From contig JAZNJH010000012.1 of the NCBI GenBank assembly GCA_045577925.1, positions 1 through 54,813 of the forward strand: a DNA stretch of 54,813 nucleotides. Reading direction: 5' to 3'. The DNA is from UBA4717 sp045577925 (GTDB lineage: Bacteria > Bacillota > Clostridia > Oscillospirales > CAG-272). Positions 1 to 8,156 of this stretch are shown here, piece by piece. The notes under the pieces were generated by a model that saw nothing but the letters and a program-made list of their open reading frames with translations, searched no databases and was not told the origin of the DNA. A program made the translations under genes and the position numbers. Each line of letters opens with the position of its first letter. Position 1 is the stretch's first letter.

Positions 1-473
1 CTCCTCCCACAGTTGTAACAGAAGCTAAGACAGAAGCACCTACTGAGGCTGCTACCGAAGCTCCCACAGAAGCTAAGACAGAAGCACCCACAGAGGCTGC
101 TACCGAAGCTCCCACAGAAGCTAAGACAGAAGCACCCACAGAGGCTGCTACCGAAGCTGTTGTAGATACAGAAGAAGCTACTGAAGACACAGAAGCTGAT
201 ACAGAAGAAGCTACTGAAGACACAGAAGCTGATACAGAAGAAGCTGTTGAAGTTACAGAAGCTGATACAGAAGAAGCTGTTGAAGATACAGAAGCTGATA
301 CAGAAGCTCCCACAGAGGCTGCTACCGAAGAAGACACAAGCGCTACCGAACCCGTTGACGCTCCCGCTGAAGAAGCAGGCGCACCCGTTGGCATAATTAT
401 AGCTGTTGTTGCAGCAGTTGCAGTTATCGCTATCGTAGCTGTTGTTCTTTCCAAGAAGAAGGCTGCTAAGTAA
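1..473 (+). CDS. Repeat-rich membrane-anchored surface protein, C-terminal part only
   Basis: The open frame enters from the left edge (first full codon at position 3) and ends at TAA 471-473. About 110 residues are low-complexity Thr/Glu/Ala/Pro repeats, with units of 16 residues (TEAPTEAATEAPTEAK type) followed by 11-residue units (DTEEATEDTEA type). After a short Pro/Ala/Glu stretch comes one hydrophobic helix (GIIIAVVAAVAVIAIVAVVL) and a positive tail SKKKAAK. The layout resembles the stalk and membrane anchor of a Gram-positive exported protein; there is no LPXTG motif. The functional N-terminal domain lies outside the window, so no function can be named. A strong terminator follows directly. 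Confidence 0.8.
   Translation, partial: PPTVVTEAKTEAPTEAATEAPTEAKTEAPTEAATEAPTEAKTEAPTEAATEAVVDTEEATEDTEADTEEATEDTEADTEEAVEVTEADTEEAVEDTEADTEAPTEAATEEDTSATEPVDAPAEEAGAPVGIIIAVVAAVAVIAIVAVVLSKKKAAK
21..308 (+). repeat. In-frame tandem repeats, 48-bp then 33-bp units
   Basis: Two perfect 48-bp units lie at 57-104 and 105-152, preceded by a partial unit at 21-56. From 165 a 33-bp unit repeats four times with few changes and then a partial copy. Both unit lengths are multiples of three, so the repeats only lengthen the protein stalk. The near identity of units suggests recent expansion by slippage or recombination. Confidence 0.85.
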
Positions 474-489
474 TTTAGCTTTATATGAA

Positions 490-517
490 GACCTGCCCGT
501 GTGGCAGGTCTTTTTTT
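490..517 (+). terminator. Rho-independent terminator of the surface-protein gene
   Basis: An 8-bp stem GACCTGCC/GGCAGGTC with a 5-nt loop is followed by seven T. It lies 17 nt after the stop codon at 473. Confidence 0.9.
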
Positions 518-528
518 GCAAAAAGGTA

Positions 529-557
529 TTGACAATTATAAAAGCTTGTGATATACT
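529..557 (+). promoter_or_regulatory. SigA-type promoter for the ylxM-ffh operon
   Basis: TTGACA at 529-534, a 17-nt spacer and TATACT at 552-557 match the housekeeping consensus very closely. It is the first promoter after the terminator at 490-517 and lies 38 nt before the ylxM start. Confidence 0.85.
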
Positions 558-594
558 ATGTAAAGCGTTTTACTTTACACCTAATGAGGCGGAT

Positions 595-942
595 ATGAAA
601 AGTAAGGATTTGAGTCTCGGATTTCTCTTCGATTTTTACGGAGAGCTACTTTCAGAACAGCGCAAAAACGTGTTCGACCTGTATTATAATGAGGATCTTT
701 CTCTTGCAGAGGTTGCAGAGCAGATAGGTATAACAAGGCAGGGTGTCCGCGATATAGTAAAAAAAAGCGAAAAGCAGCTTCTTGATTTTGAAAGCAAGCT
801 CGGGCTTGCAAGCCGTTTTATCGAGATATCCGAAAACTGCGAGTCAATAGCACAAAGACTTACAAAGATCAAAGGCAGTGCACAAAGCGAGATTGAATTT
901 GACGATATAATCAAAGACGTAAAACGCCTTTCACAGATTTGA
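595..942 (+). CDS. ylxM: YlxM-like putative HTH protein, SRP operon
   Basis: This 115-residue protein belongs to the YlxM/p13 family, encoded next to ffh in Firmicutes and thought to modulate the signal recognition particle. The sequence has an N-terminal helix (KDLSLGFLFDFYGELLSEQ) and a sigma-70 region-4-like helix-turn-helix (LSLAEVAEQIGITRQGVRDIV, about residues 43-62). I chose the ATG at 595 because GAGG at 586-589 sits 5 nt upstream and because the longer upstream reading crosses the promoter. ffh starts 17 nt downstream, so the two are co-transcribed. Confidence 0.85.
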   Translation: MKSKDLSLGFLFDFYGELLSEQRKNVFDLYYNEDLSLAEVAEQIGITRQGVRDIVKKSEKQLLDFESKLGLASRFIEISENCESIAQRLTKIKGSAQSEIEFDDIIKDVKRLSQI

Positions 943-959
943 TAAAAAGGGGAACTTAA

Positions 960-2309
960 ATGTTTCAAAGCCTTGCAGATAAGTTATCCGATGCTTTTAA
1001 AAAGTTCAGAGGCAAAGGAAAGCTTACAGAAAAAGACGTTAAAGAGGGTATGCGCGAGATAAAGCTTGCGCTTCTTGAAGCAGACGTAAGCTTTAAGGTG
1101 GTAAAGGACTTTATAAAGACTGTAACAGAGCGTGCTGTTGGCGCTGAGGTACTTGAAAGTCTTATGCCTGCCCAGCAGATAGTCAAAATAGTTAACGAAG
1201 AGCTGACGGCTCTTATGGGAAGTACGAATACAAAGCTTACGATATCTTCACGCCCGCCCACAGTCGTTATGATGGTTGGCTTGCAGGGTGCAGGTAAAAC
1301 AACTCATGCAGGAAAGCTTGCGGGTATGTACAAAAAGCAGGGGAAGCGGCCGCTTCTCGTTGCCTGCGACGTATACAGGCCTGCGGCAATAAAGCAGCTT
1401 GAGGTTGTTGGCGAAAAGCTTGAGATCCCCGTATTCTCTATGGGTGACAAGGTAAGCCCCGTTGAAATAGCTAAGGCGGGCATTGAGCATGCCAAGCGCC
1501 ACGGCCACGACATGGTATTTATTGATACCGCAGGCCGTCTTCACGTTGACGAAGTGCTTATGCAGGAGCTCAAGGATATAAAGGCCACAACGGATGCTAC
1601 CGAAATTCTGCTTGTTGTTGACTCAATGACAGGTCAGGACGCGGTTAACGTTGCCCAAAGCTTTAACGAGCTTCTTGATATAACGGGCGTTATACTCACA
1701 AAGCTTGACGGCGATACGCGCGGTGGTGCGGCGCTTTCGGTACGTCACGTTACGGGAAAGCCCATTAAATTTATAGGTGTTGGCGAAAAGCTTGACATGA
1801 TAGAGCCGTTCTATCCCGACAGAATGGCGTCTCGAATACTCGGCATGGGCGACGTTCTCTCTCTTATAGAAAAGGCTCAGCAGAATTTCGATGAAAAGAA
1901 AGCCGAAGAGCTTGAAAGAAAGATGCGCGAACAGAAGTTTACGCTGACAGATTTTCTCGATCAGTTTTCGCAGATTCGCCAGATGGGTCCGCTAGATCAG
2001 CTTCTCGGCATGATGCCCGGAGTTAAAGCGTCAGATCTTAAAGGCGCGAATATAGACGAAAAGCAGATCGGCAGAGTTGAAGCGATCATACTTTCAATGA
2101 CGCCGGATGAACGCGAAAATCCGTCTGTTATAAACGCTTCGAGAAAAAAGCGTATTGCACAGGGCTCGGGAATGAGAGTTGAAGACGTTAACCGACTTTT
2201 AAAGCAGTACGATCAGATGTGCAAGATGATGAAGCAGTTCACAGGCCCCGGAGCTAACAAGATGGCCCGCAGGCTTGGCAAAAAAGGTTTGTTTAATATG
2301 CCGTTCTAA
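960..2309 (+). CDS. ffh: Signal recognition particle protein Ffh (SRP54)
   Basis: Ffh is the GTPase of the signal recognition particle. It binds signal sequences and SRP RNA and hands ribosomes to FtsY at the membrane. The 449-residue protein shows the N domain (residues 1-90), the G domain with P-loop GLQGAGKTT near residue 107, DTAGRLH, TKLDGD and GVGEK motifs, and a Met-rich M domain from about residue 300 (MGPLDQLLGMMPG) that contacts RNA and signal peptide. Length is normal. AAAGGGGAA precedes the ATG. It follows ylxM and leads to rpsP. Confidence 0.98.
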   Translation: MFQSLADKLSDAFKKFRGKGKLTEKDVKEGMREIKLALLEADVSFKVVKDFIKTVTERAVGAEVLESLMPAQQIVKIVNEELTALMGSTNTKLTISSRPPTVVMMVGLQGAGKTTHAGKLAGMYKKQGKRPLLVACDVYRPAAIKQLEVVGEKLEIPVFSMGDKVSPVEIAKAGIEHAKRHGHDMVFIDTAGRLHVDEVLMQELKDIKATTDATEILLVVDSMTGQDAVNVAQSFNELLDITGVILTKLDGDTRGGAALSVRHVTGKPIKFIGVGEKLDMIEPFYPDRMASRILGMGDVLSLIEKAQQNFDEKKAEELERKMREQKFTLTDFLDQFSQIRQMGPLDQLLGMMPGVKASDLKGANIDEKQIGRVEAIILSMTPDERENPSVINASRKKRIAQGSGMRVEDVNRLLKQYDQMCKMMKQFTGPGANKMARRLGKKGLFNMPF

Positions 2310-2365
2310 GCTTTGTGCTTACGGTGATTAATATAAAAATAATTTTATTTTGGAGGTCATTTAAA

Positions 2366-2611
2366 ATGGCAGTAAAAATCAGACTCAGAAGAATGGGTAT
2401 GAAGAAGAACCCCTTCTACCGCGTAGTTGTTGCAGACTCGAGATATCCTCGTGACGGCAAATTCATCGAAGAAATCGGCACATACAATCCCCTCGTGGAT
2501 CCTGCACAGTTCAAGATTGATGCAGACAAGGCTAAGACTTGGATCAAGAACGGCGCACAGCCCACAGATACAGTAAAGAGCCTTCTCAAGAAAAACGGCA
2601 TTATTGACTGA
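2366..2611 (+). CDS. rpsP: 30S ribosomal protein S16
   Basis: S16 is a small-subunit protein needed for 30S assembly. The 81-residue sequence begins MAVKIRLRRMGMKKNPFYRV, contains the family's conserved basic start and the VADSR(Y)PRDGKFIEEIGTYNP segment, and has normal length. I start at the ATG at 2366 because GGAGG at 2352-2356 is 9 nt upstream and the family always begins close to this point; an upstream in-frame start would add 17 unrelated residues. It lies between ffh and khpA, the usual Firmicute order. Confidence 0.97.
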   Translation: MAVKIRLRRMGMKKNPFYRVVVADSRYPRDGKFIEEIGTYNPLVDPAQFKIDADKAKTWIKNGAQPTDTVKSLLKKNGIID

Positions 2612-2640
2612 GCATCTCTGAGTGAAAAGGAGAAATAATA

Positions 2641-2880
2641 ATGCTCGATCTTAAAAAGATGCTTTGCGACATGGTTGCTCCTATCGTAAACGACCCTTCA
2701 AGCATCAGCATAACTGAAAACGAAGTTGAGCCCGGTGTTATCGTGCTTGAGCTTTCGGTTGCACCTGATGACATGGGTAAGATTATAGGAAAGCACGGCA
2801 GAATTGCAAAGGCTATCCGCACGGTTATTAAGGCTGCGGCAAATTCAACCGGCAAAAAGGTTACGGTTGATATAAAGTGA
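2641..2880 (+). CDS. khpA: KH-domain RNA-binding protein KhpA (YlqC)
   Basis: This is a single KH-domain protein of 79 residues. KhpA, usually with KhpB (Jag/EloR), binds RNA and affects cell elongation and division in Gram-positive bacteria. The RNA-contacting GxxG loop is visible as GKHG, followed by RIAKAIRTVIKAAA. It sits 29 nt after rpsP, as in many Firmicutes, and ends at a terminator. A GAAAAGGAG motif lies upstream of its ATG. Confidence 0.9.
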   Translation: MLDLKKMLCDMVAPIVNDPSSISITENEVEPGVIVLELSVAPDDMGKIIGKHGRIAKAIRTVIKAAANSTGKKVTVDIK

Positions 2881-2886
2881 TTTAGT

Positions 2887-2930
2887 TGTGATATTATAAA
2901 TCTTTACGGTTTATAGTATCACAGCTTTTT
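2887..2930 (+). terminator. Rho-independent terminator of the ffh operon
   Basis: A 14-bp stem (TGTGATATTATAAA pairing with TTTATAGTATCACA, one G-T pair) is followed by GCTTTTTC. It lies 6 nt after khpA. Confidence 0.85.
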
Positions 2931-2981
2931 CTTTTATGAAAAAACAAACGCAGAGTGTTACACAATAAAAATCCCTATAAT

Positions 2982-3110
2982 CCTCTCCCTTCAGGGAGAG
3001 GTGTCACGGCTTGCCGTGACGGAGAGGGCGATACTGTAACAAAGATGTCGATCCGAGGAACTCCCTCTCAGTCAGCTTTCGCTGACAGCTCTCCCGAAGG
3101 GAGAGCCCCT
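2982..3110. repeat. MITE-like inverted pair of double-hairpin repeats
   Basis: The gene-free stretch 2881-3290 holds this element. The left arm is hairpin CCTCTCCC/GGGAGAGG, then TGTC, then hairpin CACGGC/GCCGTG, then GACGGAGAGGG. The right arm is the same layout on the opposite strand: hairpin GCTCTCCC/GGGAGAGC, TGTC, AGC/GCT hairpin, GACTGAGAGGG. About 40 nt separate the arms. The arms share layout and the T-G-T/G-C and GAC(G/T)GA signatures with those at 34476-34953 and 47887-48010. No protein gene is visible here. Confidence 0.75.
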
Positions 3111-3209
3111 TATATGATAACATTTGTATGCACTGCTTTTCTGCAATAGCGCATAGTAAAAACAAATTTGAAAAAAGAGTGCGCATTATTTGAAAATAAT
3201 GTGAATTTG

Positions 3210-3238
3210 TTGCAATTCATGCGTTTTTGTGGTATACT
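3210..3238 (+). promoter_or_regulatory. Promoter for rbfA-nrnA-truB block
   Basis: TTGCAA at 3210-3215, a 17-nt spacer and TATACT at 3233-3238. It lies 52 nt before the rbfA start and after the terminator and repeat that close the previous operon. Confidence 0.7.
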
Positions 3239-3290
3239 GATTATGTATATGTTTTACAGATCAAGAGCACAGATCAGAGAGGTATTCAAA

Positions 3291-3695
3291 ATGGCAGGAT
3301 ACAGAAAAGCGAGAATAAACGACGAGACCCAAAAGGCTCTTTCCACTATTATACGAGAAGTTAAAGACCCGAGAGTATCGGGCGCATTTTTAAGCATAAC
3401 GGGCGCTGAGGTAACGCCTGATCTTAAGTTTGCAAAGGTATATTTTTCAGCGCTCGGCTCTGACACCAAGGAAGTTAAACGCGGGCTTGAAAGTGCTGTC
3501 GGATTTATCCGCAAAAGGCTTGCTGAAACTCTTAATATGAGAATAACTCCCGAAATAAAGTTTTATGAAGACACGTCTATGGAGTACGGTGCTAATATAT
3601 CAAAACTCCTTAATAAGATAGAGCCCGAACTCAGAGCTGCAGAAAAAGCCGAAGAAGAAGCACGCGCGGCTCTTGAAAACGAGGAAGAAAAATGA
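3291..3695 (+). CDS. rbfA: Ribosome-binding factor A
   Basis: RbfA is a KH-fold factor that binds the 30S subunit and helps mature the 5' end of 16S rRNA. The 134-residue protein contains the family start (YRKARINDETQKALSTIIRE), the DPRVSGAFLSITGAEVTPDLKFAKVYFS core and the FYEDTSMEYGANISKLLNKI end, followed by a Glu/Ala-rich tail. I start at 3291 because AGAGAGG at 3276-3282 is well spaced; the longer in-frame reading would run through the promoter. Its stop overlaps the next start (ATGATG), indicating translational coupling. Confidence 0.95.
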   Translation: MAGYRKARINDETQKALSTIIREVKDPRVSGAFLSITGAEVTPDLKFAKVYFSALGSDTKEVKRGLESAVGFIRKRLAETLNMRITPEIKFYEDTSMEYGANISKLLNKIEPELRAAEKAEEEARAALENEEEK

Positions 3696-4693
3696 TGATA
3701 CAGTTTAGTGACATAAACGCAGTTTGCGACAAGTTAATATCGCACGAAAGTTTTATTTTGCTAACTCATAAAAACCCGGACGGAGATGCGCTCGGCAGCA
3801 CGGCGGCACTTGCGCGTCTTCTTATCAAAGCAGGCAAAAAAGTCAAGATACTTCTGCCTGAAGCGCCAATGCAAAGGCTTCGCTTTATACTTGGAGAGCT
3901 TGATTTTTACACTCCCGAAAATGCAGGTGAAAGTCTTATTTCCCCGTATATAGTCTGCCTTGACTGTGCATCATCGTCAAGGCTTGGAAAGCTCGAGGAA
4001 AAATTCGGTCAGCGTGTTGATCTTTCAATAGATCATCATATTTCAAACACTCCGTTTGCAAAATGCACGTATACGAAAGCAGATGCCTCTGCCGCAAGCG
4101 AGATAGTATACTCGATCGCAAATGAGTTCGTTGCAAGAAACATTATCGATAAAACAGATGCTGATATCAGCTTCCCGCTTTATGCAGGAATCGCGTCTGA
4201 TACGGGAAATTTCAAATATGCAAATACCAGCGCCGACACGCTCAGAATATGCGCAGAGCTTATCGAAACGGGTATAGACACGGCCCTTATATCGAGGCTG
4301 TTATTTGATACATTCCCCATAAACAAGCTTCGTGCAGAAGCGATCGGGGTTCAGAGGCTCGAAGTTTTTGCGAACTCAAAGGCGGCGATAATATCCGTAC
4401 CGCGCGAGCTTCTTGAAAGAGAGGGGCTTACGTACGAGGATTTTGACGACGTTGTTAACGTTGCACGAAAAGTTGAGGGCGTTGAGATAGGCGCGTACGT
4501 GCGCGTTTCGGACACGGGCGACTATAAAATATCGCTTCGCTCGAACGACTACGTGGATGTTGCCGCGATATGTGCAAAGCACGCAGGCGGCGGTCACACA
4601 CGCGCCGCAGGCTGTAATATATCTGCAGGCAGTATTGAAGAAGCTGTGAAGATCATAAAAAAAGATATAGAAGAAGCACTTAAAAATAATTAA
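3692..4693 (+). CDS. nrnA: DHH/DHHA1 phosphoesterase, NrnA-like
   Basis: NrnA-type enzymes degrade very short RNAs and dephosphorylate 3'-phosphoadenosine 5'-phosphate. The 333-residue protein shows the DHH domain metal motifs (NPDGDALGS, VCLDCASSSRLG, SIDHHISN) and a C-terminal DHHA1 domain with GGGHTRAAGC. The start overlaps the rbfA stop; ATGs at 3692 and 3695 are both possible, with GAGG at 3681-3684. The rbfA-nrnA-truB order is common in Firmicutes. Confidence 0.93.
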   Translation: MMIQFSDINAVCDKLISHESFILLTHKNPDGDALGSTAALARLLIKAGKKVKILLPEAPMQRLRFILGELDFYTPENAGESLISPYIVCLDCASSSRLGKLEEKFGQRVDLSIDHHISNTPFAKCTYTKADASAASEIVYSIANEFVARNIIDKTDADISFPLYAGIASDTGNFKYANTSADTLRICAELIETGIDTALISRLLFDTFPINKLRAEAIGVQRLEVFANSKAAIISVPRELLEREGLTYEDFDDVVNVARKVEGVEIGAYVRVSDTGDYKISLRSNDYVDVAAICAKHAGGGHTRAAGCNISAGSIEEAVKIIKKDIEEALKNN

Positions 4694-4706
4694 AGGTCGG
4701 TTTGAT

Positions 4707-5609
4707 ATGACAGAGGTATCGGGCGTATTACTTATAGATAAGCCGCAGGGGTTAACGTCGCATGACGTTGTAGGCAGAATAAGAAAGCTTTATAACACGA
4801 AAAAAGTGGGCCACACGGGCACTCTCGATCCGCTTGCAACGGGATTACTCGTTATCCTTGTAGGCCGTGCGGCAAAGGCTGCCGAATACCTTGTATCAGA
4901 TTCTAAGAGGTACACGGCAGGTCTGAAGCTTGGGCTTACTACCGACACCCAGGATATTACAGGAAAGATACTTACAGAAAGTAAAAACATACCCGACAAA
5001 GAACAGGTCAGCTCGGTTATATCAGGTTTTATCGGGGATATCATGCAGACTCCTCCTATGTACAGTGCTCTCAAGGTTGGCGGGCAGAAGCTTGTTGACC
5101 TTGCAAGAAAGAATATAACGATAGAACGCGAAAGCAGAAGGATACATATTGATGCTATCGCGTACGAGCGCGTAAGCGATAGCGAGTACATGCTGACGGT
5201 TGATTGCTCGAAGGGCACGTATATACGCACGCTTTGCGCAGATATTGGCTCAAAGCTTTCCTGCGGAGGTGTTATGAGCTCGCTTAGACGCGAGAGATCG
5301 GGAAATTTCTCGCTTGAAAACGCGTATACGCTTGATGAAATAAAAAAAATGAGCGACTGCGAAAGAACAAACCTTCTTATGCCAACCGAAAGTCTGTTTG
5401 ACGAGCTTGACATTGTAAGACTGCCCGAATTTTACGAAAGGCTTTGCAGAAACGGAGCTGAGATATACCAAAAGAAGCTCGGTGTCGGCTATGATGTCGG
5501 CACAAAGCTCAGAGTATACGGAAAAGGTGGATTTTTCGCGCTTGGCGAGGTAATGGATTTTGAAGACGGCTCTGCTATAAAGCCGATAAAGCTTTTTGAA
5601 ATACTCTGA
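4707..5609 (+). CDS. truB: tRNA pseudouridine(55) synthase TruB
   Basis: TruB makes pseudouridine 55 in the T loop of tRNAs. The 300-residue protein has the GVLLIDKPQGLTSHDVV start, the catalytic-Asp motif HTGTLDPLATGLL, the YTAGLKLG strand and the TYIRTLCADIG motif, with a short C-terminal PUA-like region. Length is typical. It lies 13 nt after nrnA and 14 nt before pgeF in the same forward operon. Confidence 0.96.
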   Translation: MTEVSGVLLIDKPQGLTSHDVVGRIRKLYNTKKVGHTGTLDPLATGLLVILVGRAAKAAEYLVSDSKRYTAGLKLGLTTDTQDITGKILTESKNIPDKEQVSSVISGFIGDIMQTPPMYSALKVGGQKLVDLARKNITIERESRRIHIDAIAYERVSDSEYMLTVDCSKGTYIRTLCADIGSKLSCGGVMSSLRRERSGNFSLENAYTLDEIKKMSDCERTNLLMPTESLFDELDIVRLPEFYERLCRNGAEIYQKKLGVGYDVGTKLRVYGKGGFFALGEVMDFEDGSAIKPIKLFEIL

Positions 5610-5623
5610 TTTGGAGGATATAT

Positions 5624-6439
5624 ATGTTTTACAGATGCACACTTTCGGGTGCACCTCATTACAGATCAACACTTATAACAACTCCTCACGGATTTTCCAC
5701 TCGTCTTGGAGGTATCAGCCGCAGCAAGTACACTAAAAGCATGAATCTTGCTTTCGGACGCGGAGACGATGACGATACGGTTATAAAGAATTTTGAAATA
5801 CTTGCAAAAAGCATCTGCGCCAATCCCGAAAACGGTATAATGCTTGGTCAGGTGCATTCAAGCGAAGTCATGACTGTAACTAAAGATGATTTCGGGCTTG
5901 GTGTTTACAAAAAGGCGGACAAATGCCTTGACGGATACGTATCGTGCGAGCCGGGCGCGCTTTTATGCGTCAGGGTTGCAGACTGTATACCTGTTTTATT
6001 TCACGACAGTAAAAACAACGTGATCGGAGCAGTACATTCGGGCTGGCGCGGGAGCGTTGGTACTATAAGCTCAGTTTGCATTGATAAAATGTGCAAACTT
6101 GGTGCCGAGATTTCAAGCATCAGGGCGGCGATAGGACCGGGAATATGCGCCTCGTGTTATACTGTGGGCGAAGATTTTGTAGAGTTATGCCGCAAAGCTC
6201 TGCCGGCGGCTCTTTGCGAAAAATTTATAGAAGAAAATGGCGGCGTTTACAGAGCCAATTTAAAGAAGCTTATATTTCTTACCCTGCTTGAAGCGGGTTT
6301 AAAAGAAGAAAATATAGACGTTTCAACACTTTGCACGTGTTGCAATCCCGATGAGTTTTTTTCTCACAGGTATCATAAAGAAAACAGAGGAACAATGGGT
6401 GCTATGATAGCTTTAGCGCCGGAAAGGATGCATAAATGA
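5624..6439 (+). CDS. pgeF: Peptidoglycan editing factor PgeF (YfiH/YlmD family)
   Basis: This is a 271-residue member of the Cu-oxidase_4/DUF152 family, reported to act as a polyphenol oxidase/laccase or purine nucleoside phosphorylase and, in E. coli, to remove wrong L-Ser from peptidoglycan precursors. The zinc-type active-site residues are visible in HSGWRGS, GPGICASCYTVGEDF and CTCCNPDEFFSHR. A TTGGAGG site precedes the ATG. Its last codon overlaps the start of the ABC gene (ATGA), so the ABC cluster is coupled to this operon. Confidence 0.9.
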   Translation: MFYRCTLSGAPHYRSTLITTPHGFSTRLGGISRSKYTKSMNLAFGRGDDDDTVIKNFEILAKSICANPENGIMLGQVHSSEVMTVTKDDFGLGVYKKADKCLDGYVSCEPGALLCVRVADCIPVLFHDSKNNVIGAVHSGWRGSVGTISSVCIDKMCKLGAEISSIRAAIGPGICASCYTVGEDFVELCRKALPAALCEKFIEENGGVYRANLKKLIFLTLLEAGLKEENIDVSTLCTCCNPDEFFSHRYHKENRGTMGAMIALAPERMHK

Positions 6440-7422
6440 TAAAAATAGAAAATCTCGTCAAGCGTTACGGGCAAAAATACGCTCTTGATGGAATATCGCT
6501 TGAGATAAATCAAGGTGACGTTGTTGGTTTTCTCGGCCCGAACGGCGCCGGAAAATCAACTGCAATGAATATTATCACGGGTTATCTTTCGGCAAGCTCG
6601 GGAAATGTTTACATCAATGGCACGAGTGTGCTTGACGATCCGATACTTGTAAAATCAATGATAGGGTATTTGCCCGAACAGCCCCCGCTTTACATAGATA
6701 TGACGGTCAGGGAATATCTCAATTTCGTATTCGATCTTAAAAAATGCTCATACAGCCGCAAAAAGCATATCGACGAGATCTGCTCTGTCGTTAAGATAAC
6801 AGACGTTGCAAACCGCGTTATCAGAAACCTTTCCAAAGGTTACAGACAGAGAGTCGGTATCGCTCAGGCTCTGATAGGCAATCCTCCGATAATCATAATG
6901 GACGAGCCGACTGTCGGCCTTGACCCCAAGGAAATAATCGAAATACGCAGCCTTATAAGACGTCTTGGCGAAAAGCACACTATAATTTTAAGCTCGCACA
7001 TTCTTTCCGAGATACAGGCTATATGCGAAAGAATCATCATTATAGATTCAGGCAGAATAGTTGCAGATAAGCCAACAGACGAGCTTGCAAGATTCGTTCA
7101 GGCAAACAAGAAGTACAACGTAAAGGTTGCAGGGCCAAGAGGCGAGGTTTTAAACCTGCTTGCATCGCTTGAGGGCATCAAGAGCGCTCTCCACACGGGA
7201 GAGGAAGACGGCGGAGTTTATATCTTCACACTTGAAACCGAAGTTGGCGTTGACGTAAGAAAGCTTATATTCGCTTCTCTTGCAGAACATGGCTGGCCTC
7301 TGATGGGACTTGAAGAGCAGAGCGTAACGCTTGAGGACGTGTTCATCTCGATCGTTGATAACAATAATTACAAGACTGAAAAAGCAAGCCGTGCCTCATG
7401 GGACGACGATGATAACGCATAA
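6436..7422 (+). CDS. ABC transporter ATP-binding protein, GldA-like
   Basis: This 328-residue ATPase drives an ABC-2 type exporter. It shows Walker A (GPNGAGKST), the Q-loop region, signature LSKGYRQRVG, Walker B (IIIMDEPT) and the switch His in LSSHILSE. After residue 240 it has the C-terminal extension usual in multidrug/gliding-type ATPases. The start overlaps pgeF. The next three genes (permease, GldG-like, DUF4340) form one unit with it. GldA is the closest named relative; that does not imply gliding here. The substrate is unknown. Confidence 0.85.
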   Translation: MIKIENLVKRYGQKYALDGISLEINQGDVVGFLGPNGAGKSTAMNIITGYLSASSGNVYINGTSVLDDPILVKSMIGYLPEQPPLYIDMTVREYLNFVFDLKKCSYSRKKHIDEICSVVKITDVANRVIRNLSKGYRQRVGIAQALIGNPPIIIMDEPTVGLDPKEIIEIRSLIRRLGEKHTIILSSHILSEIQAICERIIIIDSGRIVADKPTDELARFVQANKKYNVKVAGPRGEVLNLLASLEGIKSALHTGEEDGGVYIFTLETEVGVDVRKLIFASLAEHGWPLMGLEEQSVTLEDVFISIVDNNNYKTEKASRASWDDDDNA

Positions 7423-7435
7423 GGGGGTGCATTAG

Positions 7436-8143
7436 ATGATCGCTATTTACAAAAGAGAAATGCTCTCGTATTTCACGGGATCTATCGGATACGTTTTCAT
7501 AGCAGTATTCTTAGCTCTTACGGGCGGAATGTTTTCTGTATGCACGCTCTTTATGGGTGAAAGCAGCAGTGTTTCAACGTTCTTTATCGGGATAATGTTT
7601 ATTTACAGCATTGTTGTTCCCCTGCTTACGATGAAAAGCTTCAGCGAGGAAAGAAAGTCACGCACGGAGCAGCTTCTTTTAACCGCTCCCGTTTCACTGA
7701 CGGGTATGGTTATGGGCAAATTCTTCTCTGCTTATACGATGTTTGCAGGAAGCTTTATTGTATCATGTGTAAACTTCTATACCCTGTTCAGATTCGGCAC
7801 ACCTAACGTTGCAGTTCTTGTAAGCTATGCTATCGGTATACTTCTTATCGGTGCCGCTTACGTTGCTATAGGCATGTTTATATCATCTCTGACGGAAAAT
7901 CAGCTTATAGCGGCTATCGCCACGATAGGCACACTTATAGTTATGCTCGTTATATCATTCGTTAACCAGTATATCGACTTTTATCCCGTTCGCGCAGTTT
8001 TAGACTGGATATCGATATACAGCCGTTTTTCTAACTTCACGTTCGGCATACTTGATATAAGCTCGCTTTTCTACTACTTCTCTATTTGCTTTGTATTTTT
8101 ATTTTTAACAGTGCGCGTTTACGAAAAGCGCCGTTGGTCGTAA
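7436..8143 (+). CDS. ABC-2 family permease, GldF-like
   Basis: A 235-residue integral membrane protein with about six hydrophobic segments and the motif TMKSFSEERKSRTEQLLLTAPV, typical of ABC-2/GldF-type permeases. AAGGGGGTG precedes the start. It lies 13 nt after the ATPase gene and 13 nt before the GldG-like gene, so it is most likely the membrane partner of both. Confidence 0.85.
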   Translation: MIAIYKREMLSYFTGSIGYVFIAVFLALTGGMFSVCTLFMGESSSVSTFFIGIMFIYSIVVPLLTMKSFSEERKSRTEQLLLTAPVSLTGMVMGKFFSAYTMFAGSFIVSCVNFYTLFRFGTPNVAVLVSYAIGILLIGAAYVAIGMFISSLTENQLIAAIATIGTLIVMLVISFVNQYIDFYPVRAVLDWISIYSRFSNFTFGILDISSLFYYFSICFVFLFLTVRVYEKRRWS

Positions 8144-8156
8144 CAGGAGGGGCAGT

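Noticed and set aside
21..308. Regular repeats considered as a CRISPR array
   Set aside because: Units are in-frame coding repeats without unique spacers, and no cas genes are present.
2955..3149. A 64-codon forward frame in the repeat at 2982-3110
   Set aside because: It translates hairpin repeat sequence (SGRGV, SPEGRA type residues) and has no ribosome binding site.
4790..5413. A 207-codon open frame on the reverse strand inside truB
   Set aside because: It is antisense to a clear truB gene, has no ribosome binding site and has low-complexity Ser/Leu/Val composition typical of a shadow frame.
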